64,000 nucleotides of DNA from DATBGO01 sp963840095 (GCA_963840095.1 CAWIXN010000005.1:806001-870000); one strand, 5' to 3'. Positions 1 through 9,128 are shown, numbered from the stretch's first letter. The notes: generated by a model from the sequence alone, not told the origin. Numbers and translations: made by a program.

Positions 1-2595
1 GAGCATCCCGGACAGGTGCTGGACAACCTCAAGCTCGCGCTCGCTGAGTCGCTCCACGACCAGCGGCATCCCCTCGCCAGTTATCGCCTGGCGGACCGGG
101 ACCACTATCGACTCGCGAGCCGCGACCACCCCGGCTGGGCGCACGATATCGGGTCCGAGCAGGTGCCGGTAGGCCTGGGCCAGGTCAGGATCTCGCCGCA
201 ACACCGGCCGGATCCAGGTCTGCTCCATTACGAAGGGCAGCCGGATCTGCTCATGTTTACCCAGCCGCAGCGCGTGCTCCAGCGATCGGCGCCCGCGGGC
301 CTGGTGGCCGGTGGAGTAGCTGAGCCGGGCGTCGACCAGCCATGCCTCGAGGCTTACCTGCTCACCTGGCTCACCAGAGGCCGCCATGACGGCTGTCGTG
401 GCCGCCTGGGCAGCGGGATAGTCACCCGCCGCCAGGTATGCGTGGGCCAGCGCGATAGCCGCGTCGGGTGTGGCCTGCCCATCGGCGCGTCCGGCGGCCT
501 CGACCGCGGCCTGGATGTCCCCCGCCGCCGCGTAGGCTCGCGATTCGAGGATCATCAGCCGCTGCTCGAGCCAGCCCGGCGGGGACCAGCCCTGCCGGGC
601 CCGGCCGACCAGTTCCGATGCCGCCCCGGGCCGCCCTTCGGCCTGGCGGCCGTGCGCCCCGACCAGGCTGGCCACCGCGGTCAGCACCTTGTCCGGACGC
701 ACCCGGAGGGCGGCATCCGCCAGGGCGAGCTGATCGCGGCACAGCTGCATCTCGCCCCGTTCCAGATGCACGTAAGCGAGCGCGACACTGGCCGCCCCGT
801 TGGGCTCCGCAATCCCGTCATCGCTGCTGTCGGCGGCCCCCGCTGCCTCGCCGGCTAGCTCCGCGGCGCGGTTCAGCCGTCCGCTCAGGGCCTCCGCAAG
901 GGCCAGATAGCCGAGACAATCCGCATGCTCGTAGCTGCTGTCCGCGACCCGGGCGGCAGCCACCCCGGCTTCGAATATGGCGGCTGCCTCATCAAGCTGG
1001 CCCGCCCACAGCTTCACGGCTCCGCGGCCCGCCCATACCTGCGCACGGGCCACAGGATGCCGCGCGAGCAGTTCTTCGGGCATTTCGTCGATCAGGGCTT
1101 CCGCGTGGTCGGCCGCAGCTGTCGCTGCCTCCAGGTCCCCGGCCTGGCGGCTCACGGCCAGCCGGACCAGCGCCGCGGCCAGCCGGGCGGCAAGCTCCTG
1201 ATCAGCGGGAAGACCGTCGAGAATGGTCTCGGCGGCGTCCAGCGACGTCACGCTCGGGTCACCAGCGGCGCCATACAGCTCCATCGCGGCGGCCACCAGG
1301 AACGGCTCGGCTTGCGTCCGGGCCTGGTCAAGCGGCATGCGGCGGAACTCGTCGGCTAGGAGGTGACTACCCCGCGGTTCGATGAGCTGCCCAATGGCCA
1401 GCTCGTCCACCACCATCCGGGCCGCGAACTGCCAGTCACCCGAGCTCCCCGCGTGCCGCACGGCGTCTGCGAGCCAGCCGCGCCGCAGGCACGATCGGGC
1501 CGCCCGGCGATGGAGGTCGGGCAGCCGGCCGGGACACTCGCGCCGGAGCTTAAGGCGCAATACCGCAGCGAACAGCGGGTGATATCGATACCATCCGTGC
1601 CCGAGCGACCGTACGAACGCGTTCGTACGAGCCAGGCCCGGCAGCACGTCCGGCGCGTTCTGGTCATCGCCCAGCTCGCGGCCGAGTTCGGCGTTTACCC
1701 GGTACAGGATGCTCGTCCGGAGGAGAAAGTCCCTGATGGACTCGGGCTGGGCATTGAGCACCTCATCCACCAGGTAACTGGTGACAGCGCCGTCCTCCGC
1801 GTCGAACTCCTTGACGAACTGATCAGGATCGGGGTGTCCCTCCAGCGAGATCGCCGCGAGGCGCAGCCCGGCCGCCCAGCCCTCGGTCCGCCCGGTCAGG
1901 GCCCCGAGCGCCGCCTCGGACAGGGTGAGACCGTGCTGCGCCATGAGCACGCTGGATTCGGTCAGGGTGAAAGCGAGGTCGTCGGCCCGGACCTCGGTTA
2001 GCTCGCCGTTGAGCCGGTACCGGTGCAGCGGCAGGAGCGGGTCCATCCGCGCCGAGACCACCAGATGCAGGCCCGGCTTCGCATTCCTTAGCACGTAGGC
2101 CAGCCCGTCCAGGGTGTCAGCATCGGTCAGCAGGTGGATGTCGTCGATGACCATCACCACCGGCGGATCCTGCGCGGCCAGCACCGAGGCGAGCCGCAGC
2201 AGGAACGCGTGGTCGACGGCATTCCCCCGGGCTCCGGCGGATGAGACCCGTGGGACCGGTATGCCGGCCCGCCGTAGCGCAGCGACGACGCAGGACCAGA
2301 AGACCCTGGGCCGGTTGTCGTATTCGTCGAGGGTGATCCAGGCCAGCGTGCCAGGCTCGGTGTTGGCGGCGGCCCACAACGTGATCGCCATCGTCTTGCC
2401 GGCGCCGGGGGGACCGGTGACCGTGGTCAGCGGTCCCCGTGCACCCTGGGCGATCAGGCCTTCGATCCGCGGCCGCGGGACGGCCCAGGCCGGCAGGCCG
2501 GGCACGCTGATCTTGGAGGTCAGGACGGGATCGTCAGCGTCGGACGCCTCACCCTTGGAGCGGCTGGCCGCTCGCGCATCAGTGCTGTACCGCAT
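1..2595 (-). CDS. LuxR-family LAL (MalT-like) transcriptional regulator, C-terminus beyond window
   Basis: A large ATP-binding regulator read from an ATG at 2595 with a purine-rich GGGGGAC just upstream; 865 codons are visible and the gene runs off the left edge. A Walker A motif (GPPGAGKT) lies near residue 60, followed by a Walker B-like MVIDDIHLL, a long TPR-like helical region, and at the edge the start of a LuxR helix-turn-helix (LSERELEVVQHL). This order (N-terminal NTPase, TPR, C-terminal HTH) is the LAL/MalT architecture, whose members are inducer-activated transcription activators. It is divergent from the small gene at 2830, and the shared upstream region holds several TCACC/GGTGA half-sites. 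It is the only transcription-factor gene visible in the island and so a candidate, unproven, for its regulator. The inducer is not deducible. Confidence 0.88.
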   Translation of the reverse strand, partial: MRYSTDARAASRSKGEASDADDPVLTSKISVPGLPAWAVPRPRIEGLIAQGARGPLTTVTGPPGAGKTMAITLWAAANTEPGTLAWITLDEYDNRPRVFWSCVVAALRRAGIPVPRVSSAGARGNAVDHAFLLRLASVLAAQDPPVVMVIDDIHLLTDADTLDGLAYVLRNAKPGLHLVVSARMDPLLPLHRYRLNGELTEVRADDLAFTLTESSVLMAQHGLTLSEAALGALTGRTEGWAAGLRLAAISLEGHPDPDQFVKEFDAEDGAVTSYLVDEVLNAQPESIRDFLLRTSILYRVNAELGRELGDDQNAPDVLPGLARTNAFVRSLGHGWYRYHPLFAAVLRLKLRRECPGRLPDLHRRAARSCLRRGWLADAVRHAGSSGDWQFAARMVVDELAIGQLIEPRGSHLLADEFRRMPLDQARTQAEPFLVAAAMELYGAAGDPSVTSLDAAETILDGLPADQELAARLAAALVRLAVSRQAGDLEAATAAADHAEALIDEMPEELLARHPVARAQVWAGRGAVKLWAGQLDEAAAIFEAGVAAARVADSSYEHADCLGYLALAEALSGRLNRAAELAGEAAGAADSSDDGIAEPNGAASVALAYVHLERGEMQLCRDQLALADAALRVRPDKVLTAVASLVGAHGRQAEGRPGAASELVGRARQGWSPPGWLEQRLMILESRAYAAAGDIQAAVEAAGRADGQATPDAAIALAHAYLAAGDYPAAQAATTAVMAASGEPGEQVSLEAWLVDARLSYSTGHQARGRRSLEHALRLGKHEQIRLPFVMEQTWIRPVLRRDPDLAQAYRHLLGPDIVRPAGVVAARESIVVPVRQAITGEGMPLVVERLSERELEVVQHLSGML

Positions 2596-2736
2596 TACGT
2601 CCCCCAACTTGCCTGCGTACCAGCCGCATGGTGCGAGCCGTGCTACCGGGCGTGCCACTGGTTGCGACGGCCCGAAACCCGGGCGGGCTAGCCCGTCCGG
2701 CTATATGTAGCTTTGTTACACGCGGGATGAACTGTC

Positions 2737-2785
2737 ATCACCCTGCCCGGAATCTCACCAGGGTGACGAACTCACCCGCGGTGAG
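2737..2785. promoter_or_regulatory. Cluster of TCACC/GGTGA operator half-sites
   Basis: Between the divergent regulator (start 2595) and the small gene (start 2830) lie ATCACCC at 2737-2743, the inverted pair TCACC-AG-GGTGA at 2755-2766 and the inverted repeat CTCACC-CGC-GGTGAG at 2771-2785. The half-sites match the island-wide operator but their spacing differs from the usual 7-5-7 layout. The position would suit autoregulation of the regulator and control of the small gene. Confidence 0.5.
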
Positions 2786-2829
2786 TGGGGCGCGCCGACC
2801 GGTCAGGAGGCACGGTGGAGGTCTGAGCA

Positions 2830-3105
2830 TTGCCCATACCCGAGCGACTGGGGGCTGCGGTGCGACCGTCGTACTACGAGATCCGCGTAGCGGGCTCCGT
2901 CCCCCCCGAAGCCCTCCTTGATTACGAGCGGCTGACCGCCTCGGTCGAGCCGGTAGAAACCGTCCTGCACGGCCCCCTTCAGGATCAGGCCGCCCTCCAC
3001 GGGCTTCTCGCCAGGCTTGAGACGTTCGGCGTGCAGATCGTGGAAGTGCGCCGTCTCCACGGCCAGAATCCGAACGCGGGCGAGGACCCACCGGATGAGT
3101 CATGA
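2830..3105 (+). CDS. Small conserved actinobacterial protein of unknown function
   Basis: A 91-residue soluble protein starting at a TTG (2830) preceded by GGAGG eight bases upstream, a convincing ribosome binding site. It contains YYEIRVAGSVPPEALLDY, then VEPVETVLHGPLQDQAALHG and LLARLETFGVQIVEVRRL. This pattern recurs in short hypothetical proteins of actinomycetes and looks like one compact alpha/beta domain, but I do not know its function. It has no signal peptide or membrane segment. It is divergent from the LAL regulator and has operator half-sites 45-93 bp upstream. The 209 bp between its stop and the convergent NDH-2 gene show nothing I can support. Confidence 0.7.
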   Translation: MPIPERLGAAVRPSYYEIRVAGSVPPEALLDYERLTASVEPVETVLHGPLQDQAALHGLLARLETFGVQIVEVRRLHGQNPNAGEDPPDES

Positions 3106-3314
3106 TCTCCAGCGGCCGCTGTGCGATGGACACGGCCGCACCGAGCAGTGCGCGCGTTCGTCGGCACCGCGCTCGGCGGCGAGATCGGCGCCGCGCGAGG
3201 CCGCTACCCAGCACATCACCTTGGGATGCGGTGAAGTGCTTCGGATCGCGCTCGGGGAGTCGGGTGGCAGGCACAACCATTCGACCGACCCGTCCGGTGC
3301 AACCAGGCTGCTGC

Positions 3315-4742
3315 TTACCCGGGGGCCGTCCGGGGCTCCCCGCCCGGCGAGCTATCGGGGCCCCGGGTTGGTGCAGCTGGCCTGTCCGCCAGAGCTTGCG
3401 GCGTTGCGGCGCCCGTGTCGGGGCCGAGGGGAAGTGCGTACACGTCCCGCAGCGTCTCGATCTGCTGGGTGGTGAAGCTCCGCTCCCGACGGACATCACG
3501 GGTGAAGGCCAGCCACCAGGTGAGCAGGGCCCCGACGCGGTTGCGGTAGCCGGTCAGGAACGCGATATGGATGAAGAGCCAGATCCACCAGCCCATAAAG
3601 CCGCCGACCTGCAGCGGGCCCGCTGAGACAACGGCCTGGCCGCGGGAAATGTAGGCCGCCGAGCCGAGGTCATGGTAACGGAACGGCTTCTCCTCCACAT
3701 CTCCGGAGATCCGGTGCCGGATGCGGTTCCCGGTGTAGAGCCCGGATTGCATGGCCACCTCGGCCACACCAGGAAGCTTGTCCAGGCTCATCATGTCGCC
3801 GAGGACGGAGATCTCGGGATGATTGGGGATGGTGAGGTTCTTCTCGACGAGGATGCGCCCGGACCTGTCGCGCTTGGCGCCGGTGGCTGCCGCGAGGGCC
3901 TCGGCAACCGGAGGGGCCTCGACGCCGGCGGTCCACAGCACGGTGTTGGCGTCGTAGCGGGTCTGTTCGCCCGCGTGGTCGCGGACGAGCACATAGCCCT
4001 TGTCGACGTGGGTGACGATCGACCCCATGTGCTGCTCGACGCCCAGCGCCTGCAGCGTCTTACTAGCCTTCTGTGACAGTTTCGGGCCGAACATGGCCAG
4101 CGGCGCGCTGCCGCCGTCGAAGAGCAGTACCCGCGCGTCTTCCGGCTCGATGCCCCGGAACTCGGCGCGGAGGGTCTTGGTGGCGACCTCCCTGATCTGC
4201 CCGGCGAGTTCGACGCCGGTAGGGCCAGCGCCCACGAGGGCGAAGGTCAGGTAGGCACGACGTTCCTCCGGGGTCGGCGCCGTTTCCGCCATCTCGAAGG
4301 CCCCGTAGACGCGGCGCCGGATCGCGAGCGCGTCGGAGACTGTCTTCATGCCCGGTGCCCAGCGGGCGAACTCGTCATGGCCGAAATACGACGACCGGAC
4401 TCCGGCGGCCACGATGAGGTCGTCGTAGCCGTAGTCAAGGAGATCGCCGCCGACCCGCCTGGCGATGACCCGCCGGCCATCGACATCAAAGTCGACCACC
4501 TCGGCCATCACGCAGTTGACGTTCTTGTACTTCTTGAGCAGGTCACGCAGCGGACTGGCGATCTTACCCTCGGACATGATGCCGGTGGCGCACTGGTAGA
4601 GCAGCGGCTGGAAGACATGATGCTGGGACCGGTCGATCAGGGTCACCGATACGTTGCTGCGCTTCAGCCTGCGCACCGCGAACAGTCCGGCGAAGCCGCC
4701 GCCGACGATCACCACGCGGCGCCGCCCGGATTGATCTGTCAT
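3315..4742 (-). CDS. ndh: Type II NADH dehydrogenase (NDH-2)
   Basis: A 475-residue flavoprotein that would pass electrons from NADH to quinone at the membrane without pumping protons. The FAD-binding GGGFAG is at residues 14-19, a second dinucleotide motif (VGAGPTGVELAG) lies near 172, and a C-terminal hydrophobic stretch (GWWIWLFIHIAFLTG) suits the membrane-binding end of NDH-2 enzymes. The tail after about residue 440 is Pro/Ala-rich and probably disordered. It starts 21 bp after the zwf-like gene and is almost certainly co-transcribed with it. With cytochrome bd upstream it would give a short, low-oxygen respiratory chain (NADH to quinone to bd). Rubredoxin- or ferredoxin-reductase relatives are the main alternative, less likely given the C-terminus. 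Confidence 0.9.
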   Translation of the reverse strand: MTDQSGRRRVVIVGGGFAGLFAVRRLKRSNVSVTLIDRSQHHVFQPLLYQCATGIMSEGKIASPLRDLLKKYKNVNCVMAEVVDFDVDGRRVIARRVGGDLLDYGYDDLIVAAGVRSSYFGHDEFARWAPGMKTVSDALAIRRRVYGAFEMAETAPTPEERRAYLTFALVGAGPTGVELAGQIREVATKTLRAEFRGIEPEDARVLLFDGGSAPLAMFGPKLSQKASKTLQALGVEQHMGSIVTHVDKGYVLVRDHAGEQTRYDANTVLWTAGVEAPPVAEALAAATGAKRDRSGRILVEKNLTIPNHPEISVLGDMMSLDKLPGVAEVAMQSGLYTGNRIRHRISGDVEEKPFRYHDLGSAAYISRGQAVVSAGPLQVGGFMGWWIWLFIHIAFLTGYRNRVGALLTWWLAFTRDVRRERSFTTQQIETLRDVYALPLGPDTGAATPQALADRPAAPTRGPDSSPGGEPRTAPG

Positions 4743-4763
4743 TGGATCCTCCGGTCCCGTCGG

Positions 4764-6140
4764 TCAGCCGGCTGGGTCGTGCCAGGTGTCGCCGCCGCGT
4801 AGCAGCCGGTCGGCTTCCTTCGGCCCCCAGCTGCCCCGGGCGTAGGGGTGGACGGGCGTGACGTCGCCGAGCACCGGGTCCACGACCTGCCAGGCGGCCT
4901 CGACGGTGTCCTGCCGGGCGAACAGCCACCGGTCCCCGTCCAGGGCCGCGCCGATCAGCCGGTCGTAGGGGCGCATGTCCGACCCGGGCTGGCCAGAGAA
5001 CGCCAGGTCCTCCGGGGTGGGCTCCAGCCCGGCGCCGGGCTTCTTGCCGGCCAGCGTCAGGCCGACCGCGGTCTCCGGCCAGACCCGGAACCGCAGTGAG
5101 TTGCGGACCGCGAACGGCTCGATCCCGAACACGTCGTGCGGCGGCCGCCTGAACTGGATGTCCACCTCGGTGGCGGTGACCGGCAGGCACTTGCCGGCCC
5201 GGATCAGGATCGGCACATCCGCCCACCGCCAGGTGTCGGCGGCCAGCCGCACCGCGACATAGCTCTCGGTCGTCGACTTCGGATCCACCCCGTCCACCTG
5301 CAGGTACCCGTCATACTGGCCGCGGACCGTGTCGCCCGGGCCGAGCGGCCGCAGCGCGGACACCACCCGCGCCTTGGCGTCCCGCCACGATCCCAGGTCC
5401 GGGCCGTCCGGCGGGTCGGCCAGCACGGTCGCCAGCACCTGCAGCATGTGGTTCTGGACCACGTCCCTGATCGCCCCGGTCCGGTCGTAGAACCGGCCCC
5501 GGTCGGAGACGTCGAACGCCTCCGCCATCGTGATCTGGATGCTGTCCACGTGGGTCCGGTTGAGCAGCGGCTCGAGCACCGAGTTCGCGAACCTGACGAA
5601 CAGCACGTTCTCCACCGGGTCAAACGCCAGCCAGTCATCGACCCGGAAGATCGCCTCCTCGGGGAAGTACTTGTGCATGGTGGCATTCAGCTGCCGCGAG
5701 CTGGCCAGGTCGTTGCCGAACGGCTTCTCCACCATCACCCGGGCATCGGAGGTCCGGCCCGCCGACGCGATCCCCTCCGCGATCCGCCCGAACAGGAAGG
5801 GCGGCACCTCCAGGTAGAACAGCACCCGGCGGCCGGTGCCGATCGCGTCCGACATCGCCTTGTAGGTGGCGTCGTCGCCGAGATCCCCGTCGACGTAGCG
5901 GAGCAGCCCGAGCATCTTCTGCGCGGCCGGGCTCTTGTCGTCCATCTTGTTGAGCCGCAGCGACGCAGCGGCATAATCCCGGAACTGCTCCAGCCCCCAG
6001 CCGCTCTTCGCCACCCCGACCACCGGAACATCCAGCACGCCGCGCTCCACCAGCCCGACCAGGGCCGGGAACGTCTCCAGCTTCGCCAGGTCACCAGTGG
6101 CGCCGAAGATCACCAGCGCGTCCACGCCGTCTTTCGCCAT
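4764..6140 (-). CDS. Glucose-6-phosphate dehydrogenase homologue with altered substrate motif
   Basis: A 458-residue member of the G6PDH family. The nucleotide-binding GATGDLAK is at residues 13-20, EKPFG near 138-142, the catalytic-base motif VQNHMLQ has its His at 231, and RAGKCL is present further on. The family substrate signature RIDHYLGKE reads RVDDWLAFD at 166-174: the Asp equivalent to L. mesenteroides D177 is kept, but the phosphate-contacting His and Lys are Asp and Phe. Either the substrate differs from glucose 6-phosphate or binding is reorganised; I would not assume normal Zwf activity. It lies between cydB (107 bp upstream) and ndh (21 bp downstream), with an island operator about 60 bp upstream of its ATG. 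Its NAD(P)H output could feed NDH-2 if the coenzyme is NAD. Confidence 0.85.
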   Translation of the reverse strand: MAKDGVDALVIFGATGDLAKLETFPALVGLVERGVLDVPVVGVAKSGWGLEQFRDYAAASLRLNKMDDKSPAAQKMLGLLRYVDGDLGDDATYKAMSDAIGTGRRVLFYLEVPPFLFGRIAEGIASAGRTSDARVMVEKPFGNDLASSRQLNATMHKYFPEEAIFRVDDWLAFDPVENVLFVRFANSVLEPLLNRTHVDSIQITMAEAFDVSDRGRFYDRTGAIRDVVQNHMLQVLATVLADPPDGPDLGSWRDAKARVVSALRPLGPGDTVRGQYDGYLQVDGVDPKSTTESYVAVRLAADTWRWADVPILIRAGKCLPVTATEVDIQFRRPPHDVFGIEPFAVRNSLRFRVWPETAVGLTLAGKKPGAGLEPTPEDLAFSGQPGSDMRPYDRLIGAALDGDRWLFARQDTVEAAWQVVDPVLGDVTPVHPYARGSWGPKEADRLLRGGDTWHDPAG

Positions 6141-6198
6141 GTCATTCCCCTGCCAATCGTCTGCTATTTACCACGATCGCGGCCGTCGCAGCGGCCGC

Positions 6199-6217
6199 GC
6201 CACCCGCGACGGGTGAT
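6199..6217. promoter_or_regulatory. Island operator upstream of the zwf-like/ndh unit
   Basis: Inverted repeat GCCACCC-GCGAC-GGGTGAT in the cydB-zwf gap, with its inner arms CACCCG/CGGGTG perfectly paired. It sits 59 bp upstream of the zwf-like ATG and has the 7-5-7 layout shared by most sites in the island. Confidence 0.65.
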
Positions 6218-6247
6218 AAGCGCCTCCGGGACGGGACGCTACCTCGG

Positions 6248-7330
6248 TCAGTTTTCCTGGCCTACCGGCGGGCCGCCGGTAGGTGCCTGCGGCGGACGGC
6301 GCGTACCTTGCGGTGGCGTGCCCACCTGGGGTGATGGCTGGAACTCCTGTCGGCTGATGCGCCGCCGGAAGACGTAGTAGGTCCAGGTCTGGTAGGCGAG
6401 CACGAACGGCAGGAAGATGATGACCACGACGGTCATCACCTTGAGCGAGTATCCGCCGGACGCGGTGTTGTGCACAGTGAGGTTGTAAGCCGGGTTGGTG
6501 CTGGAGACCATCACGTTGGGGTACAGGCCAACGAAGATCGACACGATGCTCGCCGCCATCGTGACCGTAGTCGCGGCGAAGGCGAAGCCTTCGCGGTGCT
6601 CGTAGACCAGCCAGAGGGCGGCGATGGCGGCGAGCACGGCGAGCAGCTCGACCGGGTTGAGGAGGAACGTGCTGCTGGAGGTCACGTGCGTCCAGATGGC
6701 GAAGGCCAGGACGGCGGCACCGGTCACCGGGGCGACCCGGCGGGCCAGCCGCCAGGAACGCTCGCGCATGTCGCCGGTGGTCTTCAGGCACAGGAACGTC
6801 GCGCCGTGCAGCAGGCAGATCAGCACCAGGGTGACGCCGGTGAGCAGCGCGTACGGCTGCAGCAGGTTCCAGAACGACCCGGTGTACTCCTGGCTGGAAT
6901 TGATCGGCAGCCCGTTCAGCAGGTCGCCGAGCGCCACGCCGATCAGCAGCGGCGCCAGCAGGCTGCCGACCGTCAGCAGCACATCCCAGGTACGGCGCCA
7001 GCGGACGGCGTCGCGCTTGCCCCGGTACTCAAACGACACGCCGCGGACGATCAGGGAGGCCAGCAGCAGCACGAGCGCGAGGTAGAAGCCCGAGAACGCG
7101 GTCGCGTACCAGCCGGGGAACGCGGCGAACATCGCGGCCCCGGCCACGATCAGCCAGACCTCGTTGCCGTCCCACAGCGGCCCGATCGTATTGATGGCCG
7201 CCCGTCGGCCCGCCTCGTCCTGGCCGACCGCGCTGTGCAGCATGCCGACACCGAAGTCGAAGCCCTCCAGGACGAAGAAACCCGTCCACAAGACGGCGAT
7301 GACGATGAACCAGAACGGGACAAGTGTCAT
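6248..7330 (-). CDS. cydB: Cytochrome bd ubiquinol oxidase subunit II
   Basis: A 360-residue polytopic membrane protein with the CydB pattern: an N-terminal segment ending FFVLEGFDFGVGML, then PLWDGNEVWLIVAGAAMFAAFP, and about eight hydrophobic segments. It pairs with CydA to form the bd oxidase that reduces oxygen at high affinity without pumping protons. It starts 7 bp after cydA's stop, consistent with coupled translation. The last 35 residues are a Pro/Gly/Gln-rich cytoplasmic tail, which is not usual for the family and may be disordered. No cydDC exporter genes are in the window. Confidence 0.93.
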   Translation of the reverse strand: MTLVPFWFIVIAVLWTGFFVLEGFDFGVGMLHSAVGQDEAGRRAAINTIGPLWDGNEVWLIVAGAAMFAAFPGWYATAFSGFYLALVLLLASLIVRGVSFEYRGKRDAVRWRRTWDVLLTVGSLLAPLLIGVALGDLLNGLPINSSQEYTGSFWNLLQPYALLTGVTLVLICLLHGATFLCLKTTGDMRERSWRLARRVAPVTGAAVLAFAIWTHVTSSSTFLLNPVELLAVLAAIAALWLVYEHREGFAFAATTVTMAASIVSIFVGLYPNVMVSSTNPAYNLTVHNTASGGYSLKVMTVVVIIFLPFVLAYQTWTYYVFRRRISRQEFQPSPQVGTPPQGTRRPPQAPTGGPPVGQEN

Positions 7331-7337
7331 CGTGACC

Positions 7338-8723
7338 TCAATACTGGACGGCCGGCAGGGGCATGTCCACGTCGGCCGCCGCGCGCGGCGGCGGCAGCTG
7401 CTCGCGTGAGTACTTCAGCATCAGCATCAGGTCGACCGTCGCGAGCACCCCGTACAGCAGGACGAAAATCACCAGGCTGATCACGATCGACGTGGAACTG
7501 ACCGACGAGGAGATCCCGTTCTTCGTCAGCATGATGCCCTGCACGATCCACGGCTGCCGGCCGCTCTCGGTCAGCAGCCAGCCCGCGGTGTTCATCAGGA
7601 ACGGCAGCACCGCGGCCCAGATCGCCACCCACAGGAACCGCCGGGAGGCCGCGAGTTTCTTGCGCCGGATCAGCCACAGCCCCCACAACGACAGCAGGAA
7701 GACCAGCACCCCGGCATACGCCATCACCCGCATCGCCCAGTACTGGATGAACACGTTCGGCACGTAATAACCGGGCCCGTACTGCTTGCTGTACTGCGAC
7801 TGCAGCGGGTTGAGGCCGATCACCTGGCCGTCCCAGTGATTGGTGGCCAGCAGCGACAGCAGGTGCGGGATCGCGATGATCTCGGTCGGGGTCTGGTCGT
7901 TGTTGCCGCCGCCGATCTGGAACAGCGAGAACGAGCACGGCTGGCAGGTGGTCCACTGCGCCTCGGCTGCCGCGATCTTCATCGGCTGGTACCTGGCCTC
8001 GATCACCCCGAGCTCATCGCCCACCAGCATGGTGAACAAGATCGCCGGGACCAAAACCACCAGCGCGAGCCGCGCCGAGCGGATGAACACCTCCTTGTCC
8101 CCGCCATGCCGCAACTGCCACGCGGACACCGCCAGCATCACGGCCGCGCCGGTAACCAGCGACGCCAGCAGCACCTTCGCGTAACCCCACACGAACACCG
8201 GGTTGGTGAACACCGCCCAGATGTCATTCAGCTGCGGCTTGCCGTTGACCATCGTGTAGCCGACCGGATGCTGCATCCACGAGTTGGCCGCCATGATGAA
8301 CGCCGCCGACAAGACCGTGCCCAGCGAGACCGCCCAGATCGTCAGCAGGTGTACCCGCCGGGACAGCCTGTCCCAGCCGAACAGCCACAGCCCGAGGAAC
8401 GTCGACTCCAGGAAGAAAGCGAGCAGGCCCTCCATCGCCAGCGGCGCGCCGAAGATATTGCCGACCAGCCGCGAGTACGCCCCCCAGTTCATCCCGAACT
8501 GGAACTCCTGCACCAGGCCCGTCACCACGCCGATCGCGACGTTGATGACCAGCAGCGTCCCGAAGAACCTGGTTAGCCGCAGATACTCATCCCGCTTGCT
8601 GTGATACCAGGTCGTCTGCAGCAACGCGGTCAGGAACGCCAGCCCGATCGTCACCGGCACGAAGAAGAAATGATTGATCGTCACAAACGCGAACTGCCAC
8701 CGCGCAAGATCAACGTTCGTCAT
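7338..8723 (-). CDS. cydA: Cytochrome bd oxidase subunit I, with an unusual heme-ligand position
   Basis: A 461-residue heme-bearing subunit. Conserved features visible are His18 (heme b595 ligand equivalent), the proton-path glutamates in LAMEGLLAFFLESTF (98 and 106), the Q-loop KIAAAEAQW, the Met in MRVMAYAG, and GRQPW. In the segment between NPV and VTGA that aligns without gaps to E. coli CydA, the heme b558 ligand His186 is Lys183 here, so this oxidase may be atypical in heme b558 binding. The Q-loop is short, as in the actinobacterial S-type. It is the second gene of a probable unit of 92-residue protein, cydA, cydB, with zwf-like and ndh downstream. Paralogous quinol-oxidase-like families that lack some ligands are the alternative. 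Confidence 0.92.
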   Translation of the reverse strand: MTNVDLARWQFAFVTINHFFFVPVTIGLAFLTALLQTTWYHSKRDEYLRLTRFFGTLLVINVAIGVVTGLVQEFQFGMNWGAYSRLVGNIFGAPLAMEGLLAFFLESTFLGLWLFGWDRLSRRVHLLTIWAVSLGTVLSAAFIMAANSWMQHPVGYTMVNGKPQLNDIWAVFTNPVFVWGYAKVLLASLVTGAAVMLAVSAWQLRHGGDKEVFIRSARLALVVLVPAILFTMLVGDELGVIEARYQPMKIAAAEAQWTTCQPCSFSLFQIGGGNNDQTPTEIIAIPHLLSLLATNHWDGQVIGLNPLQSQYSKQYGPGYYVPNVFIQYWAMRVMAYAGVLVFLLSLWGLWLIRRKKLAASRRFLWVAIWAAVLPFLMNTAGWLLTESGRQPWIVQGIMLTKNGISSSVSSTSIVISLVIFVLLYGVLATVDLMLMLKYSREQLPPPRAAADVDMPLPAVQY

Positions 8724-8789
8724 CTACCCTCCGGTCCTGACGCGCCCCGACCGGCTAGCTGCGGCGAGGGAGGGCCGCCCGCCGAACGG

Positions 8790-9068
8790 TCAGGAAACGC
8801 TGGCGGGCTGTGACGAGCGGCCGTTCTGCCAGGCGCTGGCGGCAGCCAGCGCGGCGGCCCTGGCCTGCGCCAACTTCAGCTTGGCCACCTCGCTCGGCGG
8901 TACTTCCATCTCCCTGACCCACTGCCGGGTGGCCAGCAGCAGATGCGAGCCGCCCACGGCCAGGCCTGCCATCACGAGCACGGCGCCGACTCCCACCAGC
9001 GCCGCGCTTGTCATCAGCGGACCGCTGCTGAACTGCGGACCTGTACTGCCTGTCGCACCGTTGGCCAT
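8790..9068 (-). CDS. Small single-span membrane protein upstream of cydA
   Basis: A 92-residue protein starting at ATG 9068. Residues about 18-45 form one hydrophobic span (LMTSAALVGVGAVLVMAGLA), followed by a charged, Ala-rich helix beginning WVREMEVPPSEVAKLKL. I do not recognise a family. It lies 66 bp upstream of cydA on the same strand and has an island operator 61 bp upstream of its start, so it is probably the promoter-proximal gene of the bd oxidase unit. A role as a small accessory subunit is possible from position but it does not resemble CydX. Confidence 0.65.
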   Translation of the reverse strand: MANGATGSTGPQFSSGPLMTSAALVGVGAVLVMAGLAVGGSHLLLATRQWVREMEVPPSEVAKLKLAQARAAALAAASAWQNGRSSQPASVS

Positions 9069-9128
9069 GGCACCATCCTTAGTGTCGCCCCTAACTCGTT
9101 ACTGTCATCGTGACGAACGGACCCAGAC

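Noticed and set aside
468..1385. Long plus-strand open frames opposite the LAL regulator
   Set aside because: They are antisense to a clearly homologous protein and have Arg/Pro/Ala-rich compositions with no motifs.
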